Positions 7,506-12,340 of a stretch of 12,340 nucleotides of DNA are shown one piece after another. This DNA comes from Nocardioides sp. Lineage in GTDB: Bacteria; Actinomycetota; Actinomycetes; Propionibacteriales; Nocardioidaceae. The position numbers and the translations under genes are program-made. The stretch covers positions 17,264-29,603 of the forward strand of contig DOWL01000041.1 of NCBI GenBank assembly GCA_003519585.1. Direction: 5' to 3'. The stretch's first letter is position 1. Every line of letters begins with the position of its first letter. The notes under the pieces are model-generated. The model worked only from the letters and a program-made list of their open reading frames with translations, was not told where the DNA came from and did no database searches.

Positions 7506-8201
7506 TCAGTCGAGGCAGACGAGGTGGCTGGGCAGCGACGCGGTGTACTTCTCGTCGGGCTGGGCGCTCAGGCCGCCCTTCGCGGTGGTCTCGAGCGCGT
7601 AGGACACATCGGTGTCGACCTGGCCCTCGGTGCCGAACTCCAAGCCGTACTTGGGGTTGATGTCGACGTCGTGGTCGTCGGCCCACTCGTCGAGCAGCTT
7701 GTGACCCTCGGCGAGCTGGTCGTCGGCCGTCGAGGCGTCGTTGCCCTGGTCCTTGAGCGAGATCTCCCCGATCTGGGTCAGCACGTCGTCGCTGTAGGCC
7801 TGCGCGCCGACCACCTCACGGACGGCTTCGCGCTCGCTCTCCTTGAGGTCCTCCAGCTGCGGCTCGAGCTGCGCGAGGCTGGACTTGTACGCCGGCGTCG
7901 GCTCGACGCCGTACTCGTCGGCGAGCTGCTGCGCGGCGGCCTTGGTGACCAGCGCGTCCGCGAACTCGTGGGAGAAGTAGCGCATCGGCGTCGCCTGCAC
8001 GCCCTGCTGGGACTGGCCCTTGGTGACGGTCTCCAGCGCGGTGCAGTAGTCGGTGGTCACCTGGTCGAGGTGCTTGACGGTGATGGTCTGGTCACCGACC
8101 TGCGCCGCCACGCCGGGGTTGAACTGGGTGCTGGCCACACCGCACCCGGCGAGGAGGACGACGGGCAGGACCGGGAGAGCACGCACGAACCGCACGGGCA
8201 T
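7506..8201 (-). CDS. SurA N-terminal-domain-like lipoprotein
   Basis: This 231-residue protein starts with a lipoprotein signal peptide: basic residues, a hydrophobic core and the lipobox LLAG-C with Cys20. It should therefore be anchored on the outer face of the membrane. The mature part begins VASTQFNPGVAAQVGDQTITVKHLDQV, the early strand-helix pattern of SurA/PrsA N-terminal chaperone domains. A helical region follows (about 70-175) with a charged stretch at 100-125. No parvulin isomerase domain is visible, so a chaperone-like rather than catalytic role is likely; this is inference. ATG 8201 is preferred because it gives a standard signal peptide; GTG 8210 is in frame three codons earlier. 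Ribosome-binding sites are weak for both. The gene sits between mfd and mazG and is coupled to mazG. Confidence 0.85.
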   Translation of the reverse strand: MPVRFVRALPVLPVVLLAGCGVASTQFNPGVAAQVGDQTITVKHLDQVTTDYCTALETVTKGQSQQGVQATPMRYFSHEFADALVTKAAAQQLADEYGVEPTPAYKSSLAQLEPQLEDLKESEREAVREVVGAQAYSDDVLTQIGEISLKDQGNDASTADDQLAEGHKLLDEWADDHDVDINPKYGLEFGTEGQVDTDVSYALETTAKGGLSAQPDEKYTASLPSHLVCLD

Positions 8202-8224
8202 ATTGAACACCGGAGCCGGTTGCG

Positions 8225-8266
8225 CGGCCGAACCCGGGCGCCCCCCACGGCCGCCCGGGTCGGCCG
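8225..8266. terminator. Strong GC hairpin between the small ORF and the lipoprotein gene
   Basis: CGGCCGAACCCGGGCG (8225-8240) pairs with CGCCCGGGTCGGCCG (8252-8266), giving 15 base pairs with one bulged A at 8232 and an 11-nt loop. It lies 20 bases after the stop at 8287 and 23 bases before the lipoprotein start at 8201. There is no T-run on either strand, so it would be a U-less actinobacterial terminator or a structured leader for the lipoprotein mRNA. Confidence 0.45.
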
Positions 8267-8286
8267 TAGCCGAGGCGTCCCCGGGC

Positions 8287-8427
8287 TCAGCCGGTACGCC
8301 GGGTGAGCATCCGGGCGCGACGCCGGTGGCGCGCCGCTCGCTGGACCCGGGCGATCAGCAGCGCCCTGCGTTCGGCCTCCCGGACGGGAAGCACGGTCAC
8401 GGGACGGGGCTTCTTCTGCGCAGCCAT
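8287..8427 (-). CDS. Small basic hypothetical protein downstream of mfd
   Basis: This 46-residue ORF begins at ATG 8427 (MAAQKKPRPVTVLPVREAER) and ends at TGA 8289-8287. GGAAGG lies 8 bases upstream, a well-placed ribosome-binding site. An earlier in-frame ATG at 8460 would give 57 residues but has a GAGGG only 3 bases away. The product is very basic, with an arginine-rich helix (about 18-42, [24 protein letters not shown]) that could bind nucleic acid. Third codon positions are mostly G or C (about 39 of 46), matching neighbouring genes. I do not recognise a family. It is read in the same direction as mfd and may share its transcript. The existence of the protein is plausible but unproven. 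Confidence 0.45.
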   Translation of the reverse strand: MAAQKKPRPVTVLPVREAERRALLIARVQRAARHRRRARMLTRRTG

Positions 8428-8508
8428 GGGGTCGGCCTTCCGTCGCTCGGTAGGAGCCATCGACCCTCAGGAGTCGGCTGCGGCGGGCCTGATACATCTT
8501 TCTCGGGC

Positions 8509-8540
8509 CTAGTGGTCATCTCCGTTGACATGACCACTAG
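8509..8540. repeat. Perfect 11-bp inverted repeat spanning the mfd stop codon
   Basis: CTAGTGGTCAT (8509-8519) and ATGACCACTAG (8530-8540) are exact inverted copies around a 10-nt loop. The mfd stop codon (8539-8537) lies within the right-hand arm. There is no T-run after either arm, so it is not a classical intrinsic terminator, although a hairpin at the end of a 3.6-kb gene may still halt or protect the transcript. Both arms end in CTAG followed by TG, the same outer bases as the palindrome at 6707-6875. Confidence 0.75.
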
Positions 8541-11500
8541 CTCCCCACCTTGGCCTCGACCGGGTCGATCACCGCGTCGATGACCTGGTGGGCCCACTGC
8601 AGGAGCCCGATCCCGTCGAGCGGCTTGCCCAGCACGCCGCCGACGTGCGGCCGGGGCACCAGGATCGTCTCGACCGGGGCCTTGACGATCGACTTGGGGT
8701 AGAGCCGCTGCAACCGCACCACCCGCGACTCGGGCAGGCTGACCGGTGCGAACCGGACGTTCTTGCCGGCGATGGTGACCTCACCGATGCCCGCCTGGCG
8801 GGCGCGCGCCCGGAACCGCGCCACCAACAGCAGCGAGGTGACCTCGACCGGCGGCTCGCCGTACCGGTCCTTCAACTCCTCGAGCAGCAGGTCGACGTCT
8901 TCGTCGCTGCGCACCTCGGCCAGCCGCTTGTACATCTCCAGCCGCAGCCGCTCGCTCGGGATGTAGCCGTGCGGCAGGTGGGCGTCGACCGGCAACTCGA
9001 TGCGGACCTCGTTGAGTTCGGGCTCGGCGTCGCCGCGGAACTCGTGCACCGCTTCGCCGACCAGACGCACGTAGAGATCGAAGCCGACGTCGGCGATGTG
9101 GCCGGACTGCTCGCCACCGAGCAGGTTGCCGGCGCCGCGGATCTCGAGGTCCTTCATGGCGATCGCCATGCCGCCGCCGAGGTCGGAGTGCTGCGCCAGC
9201 GTGGCCAGCCGCTCGTGGGCGGTCTCGGTGAGTGGCTTCTCGGCCGGGTAGAGGAAGTAGGCGTACGCGCGCTCGCGGGAGCGCCCGACCCGGCCGCGGA
9301 GCTGGTGCAGCTGGGAGAGCCCGAGGGTGTCGGCCCGCTCGATGATCATCGTGTTGGCGTTGGAGACGTCGAGACCGGACTCGACGATCGTCGTACAGAC
9401 CAGGACGTCGAAGGACTTCTCCCAGAAGTCGAGCATCACCTGCTCGAGCTGGTGCTCCCCCATCTGCCCGTGTGCGACCGCGACGCGGGCCTCGGGCACC
9501 AGTTCGCGGATCCGCGCGGCAGCCTTCTCGATCGACTGGACGCGGTTGTGGATGTAGAACACCTGGCCTTCGCGGAGCAGCTCGCGGCGTACGGCAGCAG
9601 TGACCTGACGGTCCTCGTAGGCGCCGACATAGGTCAGCACCGGGTGCCGCTCCTCGGGCGGGGTGGTGATCGTCGACATCTCCCGGATGCCGGTGATCGC
9701 CATCTCGAGGGTGCGCGGGATCGGGGTCGCCGACATGGAGAGGACGTCGACCGTGGTGCGCAGCCGCTTCATCTGCTCCTTGTGCTCGACACCGAACCGC
9801 TGCTCCTCGTCGACGATGATCAGGCCAAGATCCTTGACCCGGACATCGGGGTTGAGCAGACGGTGGGTGCCGACCACGATGTCGACGGTCCCGTCGGCGA
9901 GGCCGTCCATGACCACGCGTGCCTCCTTGTCGGTCTGGAAGCGGGAGAGCCCCTCGATCCGGATCGGGAAGCCGCTCATCCGCTCCTGGAACGTCGAGAG
10001 GTGCTGGGTGACCAGCAGCGTCGTCGGGACCAGGACCGCGACCTGCTTGCCGTCCTGGACTGCCTTGAACGCCGCGCGCACGGCGATCTCGGTCTTGCCA
10101 TAGCCGACGTCTCCGCAGACCAGCCGGTCCATCGGGACGGTCTTCATCATGTCGCCCTTGACCTCGTCGACCGTCGTCAACTGGTCGGGGGTCTCGGTGA
10201 ACGGGAAGGCATCCTCGAGCTCGCGCTGCCACGGGGTGTCCGGCCCGAAGGCATGGCCCTGGGTGGCCTGGCGCGCGGCGTAGAGCTTGATCAGCTCGGC
10301 GGCGATCTCGCGGACCGCCTTGCGGGCGCGGCCCTTGCGCTTGTTCCAGTCGGCGCCACCGAGCCGGTCGAGGCTGGGCTGCTCGCCGCCGACGTAGCGG
10401 GTGACCTGGTCGAGCGCATCGGCGGGCACGTAGAGCCGGTCGGGCGGGCCGCCGCGCTTGCTGGCGCCGTACTCGAGGACGAGGTATTCGCGGACCGCGC
10501 CGGCGACCTCGCGCTGCTTCATCTCCACGAAGCGGCCGACGCCGTGCTGCTCGTGCACGACGTAGTCGCCCGCCGAGAGCTCGAGTGGGTCGATCTGGCG
10601 CTTGCGCCGGGCCGGCATCTTGCGCATGTCGCGGGTCGAGGCGCGCTGGCCGGAGATGTCCTCGCCGGTGAGCAGCGCCAGCCGGTTGACCTCGTCGACG
10701 AACCCGTGGGTGAGCGCGCCGCAGCTCACGGTGACGACGTCGACCGGCGGGGCGTCGTCGAGTGCGTCGACGAGCCGGGCCGGCGTGTCGCGCTCGCCGA
10801 GCGCCTCGACGGTGCGCTGGGCCGGGCCATGGCCGGGGTGGACCACCACGGTGCGGAAGCCCGCGGCTCGCCACCGCGCGAGGTCGGCGAACGCGCGCTC
10901 CACGTCGCCGCGGTAGGCCTCGGCGGCCTGCATCGGCAGAGTGCGGGTGGGCACGGCATGGCCGGCGTCGTCCTCGTCGGGGACCAGGGTCGCCGCGTCG
11001 TCCGCGAGCCCGAAGGGGCTCACCGTCCACCAGCTCTGACCGGCGGCCAGCGCGTGGGCGCGCACGTCGCCGAGGGCGCGGTAGGACGCTGCGCCGAGAT
11101 CGATCGGCGCCTCCCCGCCGCTCGCGGCCGCCGCCCAGCTCGCGCCGAGGAACTCCTCGCTGGTCGCGACCAGGTCGTGGGCACGACGCCGGACCCGCTC
11201 GGGGTCGAGAACCAGGATGTGCGTCTGCCCCGGCAACAGGTCGACGAGCAGCTCCATCTCGTCGACGAGCACCGGCGCCAGGGCCTCCATACCCTCGGCG
11301 GCGATACCTGCGACGATCTTGTCGGTCAGCTCGACCAGCTGGGGGTGTTGCTCGCCCAGCTCCCACGCGCGGCGGCGTACGTCGTCGGTGAGGAGCAGCT
11401 CACGGCAGGGCGGTGCCCACAGGCGATCGACTGTCTCGTGGGTGCGCTGGTCGGCGACCGAGAAGCTGCGGATCTCCTCGACGTCGTCGCCCCAGAACTC

Positions 11501-12106
11501 CACGCGAAGCGGGTGCTCCTCGATCGGCGGGAAGACGTCGACGATGCCACCGCGGACCGCGAACTCGCCGCGCTTCTCAACCAGGTCGACCCCGGTGTAC
11601 GCCGCGTCGGCGAGCCGCTGCACGACGTCCTCCATCGGCGCGGTCTGGCCCGGCACCAGCTCGACCGGCTCGAGATCGCCGAGCCCCTTGACCTGCGGCT
11701 GCAGCACTGAACGGACCGGGGCCACCACGACCGCGAGCGGGCCATGGGCCGGGTCCTCGGTGTCGGGGTGGGCCAGGCGGCGCAGCACCGCGAGCCGACG
11801 GCCGACTGTGTCGCTGCGCGGGCTCAGCCGCTCGTGGGGCAGCGTCTCCCAGCTCGGGTAGAGGGCCACCGTGTCCGGGTCGAGCAACGAACCGAGCTCC
11901 TCGACGAGGTCTTCAGCCTCCCGCGCGGTGGCCGTCACCGCGAGCACGGTGCGGTCGGCGCGCACCAGCCCGTCGACGATGAACGGCCGCAGCGCTGCCG
12001 GCCCGGTGAGGTCGAGCGCGCGCACCGCACCGCCGCGTGCGTCGGCCATCGCCTCGTCGAGCGTCGGGTCTGCGAGGACGGCGTCGGAGAGACCTGAGAG
12101 CGTCAC
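8537..12106 (-). CDS. mfd: Transcription-repair coupling factor Mfd
   Basis: Mfd (1189 residues) binds RNA polymerase stalled at DNA damage, pushes it off with an ATP-driven translocase, and recruits UvrA. The UvrB-homology region is at about 30-350, including YPSWETLPHERLSP (83-96) and RGGIVDVFPP (185-194). The RNA-polymerase-interacting domain is at about 505-575 (GDYVVHEQHGVGRFVEM). The translocase has GDVGYGKTE (Walker A, 665-673), VDEEQRFG (765-772), MSATPIPRTLEM (791-802), ESGLDVSNANTMIIERAD (909-926) and the TRG-type LHQLRGRVGRS (933-943). The C-terminal autoinhibitory domain follows (about 1030-1189). Length and domains are complete. GTG 12106 is the start, with only a weak GGTG upstream. 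Conserved synteny with mazG and eno is actinobacterial. Confidence 0.98.
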   Translation of the reverse strand: MTLSGLSDAVLADPTLDEAMADARGGAVRALDLTGPAALRPFIVDGLVRADRTVLAVTATAREAEDLVEELGSLLDPDTVALYPSWETLPHERLSPRSDTVGRRLAVLRRLAHPDTEDPAHGPLAVVVAPVRSVLQPQVKGLGDLEPVELVPGQTAPMEDVVQRLADAAYTGVDLVEKRGEFAVRGGIVDVFPPIEEHPLRVEFWGDDVEEIRSFSVADQRTHETVDRLWAPPCRELLLTDDVRRRAWELGEQHPQLVELTDKIVAGIAAEGMEALAPVLVDEMELLVDLLPGQTHILVLDPERVRRRAHDLVATSEEFLGASWAAAASGGEAPIDLGAASYRALGDVRAHALAAGQSWWTVSPFGLADDAATLVPDEDDAGHAVPTRTLPMQAAEAYRGDVERAFADLARWRAAGFRTVVVHPGHGPAQRTVEALGERDTPARLVDALDDAPPVDVVTVSCGALTHGFVDEVNRLALLTGEDISGQRASTRDMRKMPARRKRQIDPLELSAGDYVVHEQHGVGRFVEMKQREVAGAVREYLVLEYGASKRGGPPDRLYVPADALDQVTRYVGGEQPSLDRLGGADWNKRKGRARKAVREIAAELIKLYAARQATQGHAFGPDTPWQRELEDAFPFTETPDQLTTVDEVKGDMMKTVPMDRLVCGDVGYGKTEIAVRAAFKAVQDGKQVAVLVPTTLLVTQHLSTFQERMSGFPIRIEGLSRFQTDKEARVVMDGLADGTVDIVVGTHRLLNPDVRVKDLGLIIVDEEQRFGVEHKEQMKRLRTTVDVLSMSATPIPRTLEMAITGIREMSTITTPPEERHPVLTYVGAYEDRQVTAAVRRELLREGQVFYIHNRVQSIEKAAARIRELVPEARVAVAHGQMGEHQLEQVMLDFWEKSFDVLVCTTIVESGLDVSNANTMIIERADTLGLSQLHQLRGRVGRSRERAYAYFLYPAEKPLTETAHERLATLAQHSDLGGGMAIAMKDLEIRGAGNLLGGEQSGHIADVGFDLYVRLVGEAVHEFRGDAEPELNEVRIELPVDAHLPHGYIPSERLRLEMYKRLAEVRSDEDVDLLLEELKDRYGEPPVEVTSLLLVARFRARARQAGIGEVTIAGKNVRFAPVSLPESRVVRLQRLYPKSIVKAPVETILVPRPHVGGVLGKPLDGIGLLQWAHQVIDAVIDPVEAKVGS

Positions 12107-12142
12107 GGGTCACCAATCGGGAGAAGGGCAGCAGCACAAGAG

Positions 12143-12166
12143 CCCCCAACCGCTCGCGGGTGGGGG
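12143..12166. terminator. Hairpin upstream of mfd, terminator-like on the minus strand
   Basis: CCCCCAACC (12143-12151) pairs with GGGTGGGGG (12158-12166) around a 6-nt loop, eight pairs with one mismatch. On the minus strand it is followed by CTCTTGTG, a weak T-containing tail. It could end transcription from a gene lying to the right of the window or act in the mfd leader. Confidence 0.35.
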
Positions 12167-12170
12167 TGAA

Positions 12171-12190
12171 CGCCTCGATCCTACGAGGCG
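12171..12190. repeat. 7-bp perfect hairpin in the mfd leader
   Basis: CGCCTCG (12171-12177) and CGAGGCG (12184-12190) pair exactly around the 6-nt loop ATCCTA. It lies about 65-85 bases upstream of the mfd start codon and directly next to the hairpin at 12143-12166, so the two may form a double-hairpin leader or terminator. No T-run follows. Confidence 0.4.
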
Positions 12191-12240
12191 CCACCGACAC
12201 TCCTGGCTGCGGCCGGCTCGGCGCCGGGCTTCGGCGTCGA

Positions 12241-12282
12241 TGGTTGAGTGCCCGGAGGCGCGCCAGAGCCGAGTGTCGAAAC
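12241..12282. repeat. Possible Nocardioidaceae REP-like extragenic element
   Basis: The stretch begins TGGTTGAGTG and ends GTGTCGAAAC, with an 8-bp palindrome GGCGCGCC (12257-12264) in the middle. From memory, extragenic elements of the form GGTTGAG...TCGAAACC, with variable GC-rich cores, recur in Nocardioides and relatives. Only one copy is visible here, so its repeat nature cannot be confirmed from the window. Confidence 0.35.
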
Positions 12283-12340
12283 GGTTTGCGGGCGTGGTCC
12301 GGTGCGGCAACCCGATCCCCGAGTGTCTGACGCCGCCCGG

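Larger units (their letters stand above)
12107..12340. other. Gene-free leader region upstream of mfd
   Basis: I see no credible coding sequence in these 234 bases. Short open frames on both strands are arginine-rich shadows without ribosome-binding sites. The region holds two hairpins (12143-12166 and 12171-12190) and a possible REP-like motif (12241-12282), and must contain the promoter and leader of mfd. I could not recognise clear -35/-10 boxes. Confidence 0.5.

Noticed and set aside
8397..8530. A 44-codon minus-strand ORF starting MSTEMTTRPEKD just after mfd, with GGGGAG upstream
   Set aside because: Third codon positions are not GC-rich as in real genes here, the start lies in the palindrome, and it overlaps the better-supported small ORF in another frame.
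8781..11366. An 861-codon minus-strand frame within mfd
   Set aside because: An arginine/proline/alanine-rich +1 shadow of mfd with no domains.
8588..11710. A 1040-codon plus-strand open frame opposite mfd
   Set aside because: It is antisense to a complete, motif-rich mfd. Long antisense frames are expected in GC-rich genomes; composition is Asp/Val/Arg/His/Leu-rich with no recognisable domain.

Overview
The window is a GC-rich (roughly 70%) stretch of an actinobacterial chromosome. Every protein gene I accept, and the single tRNA, lie on the minus strand, so the genes are transcribed from right to left. The order mfd, lipoprotein/mazG, eno, FtsB/DivIC-like, DUF501, ppx/gppA matches the conserved actinobacterial block known in Mycobacterium tuberculosis as Rv1020-Rv1026. 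Gene content, the SurA-N-like lipoprotein between mfd and mazG, and a GGTTGAG...TCGAAAC extragenic motif upstream of mfd suggest Nocardioidaceae or a near relative. That assignment is inference.

Right to left: 12107-12340 is a gene-free leader with two hairpins and a possible REP-like motif. mfd (8537-12106), the transcription-repair coupling factor, follows; its stop codon sits inside a perfect 11-bp inverted repeat. A small basic ORF (8287-8427) comes next, then a strong hairpin, then a lipoprotein and mazG, which are separated by one base. The intergenic space upstream of eno is filled by a 169-bp imperfect palindrome (6707-6875) with 20-bp terminal inverted repeats ending in CTAG, resembling a MITE. 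eno, the FtsB/DivIC-like gene, DUF501 and ppx/gppA overlap or nearly overlap at start/stop codons and look like one translationally coupled operon joining glycolysis, cell division and polyphosphate/(p)ppGpp metabolism.

After a 28-34-nt hairpin-forming gap comes a second coupled cluster: a holin-superfamily (Phage_holin_3_6-like) membrane protein, a DUF3618 protein, a YtxH-like protein and a family-5 uracil-DNA glycosylase (UDGb). Five bases after the UDGb stop starts a tRNA with a UAA anticodon. It has a leucine-type D arm and discriminator A but only a 5-nt variable loop, whereas leucine tRNAs normally carry a long variable arm.

The left end holds a signal-anchored, collagen-like (Gly-X-Y) surface protein, a short disrupted gene directly behind it, and the start of a SAM-dependent methyltransferase that runs off the window. 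The disrupted gene appears to be an internally deleted tandem paralogue of the collagen-like gene: its first 15 codons align with that protein's N-terminus, and its last 44, in another frame, align with its C-terminus.

Most of the window is ordinary core genome. The points that deserve a second look are the short-variable-loop tRNA-Leu(UAA), the MITE-like palindrome upstream of eno, the internally deleted paralogue, the UDGb gene with no canonical start at its conserved N-terminus, and the CTAG-ended inverted repeat on the mfd stop codon. I did not find a multi-gene system that is clearly novel.
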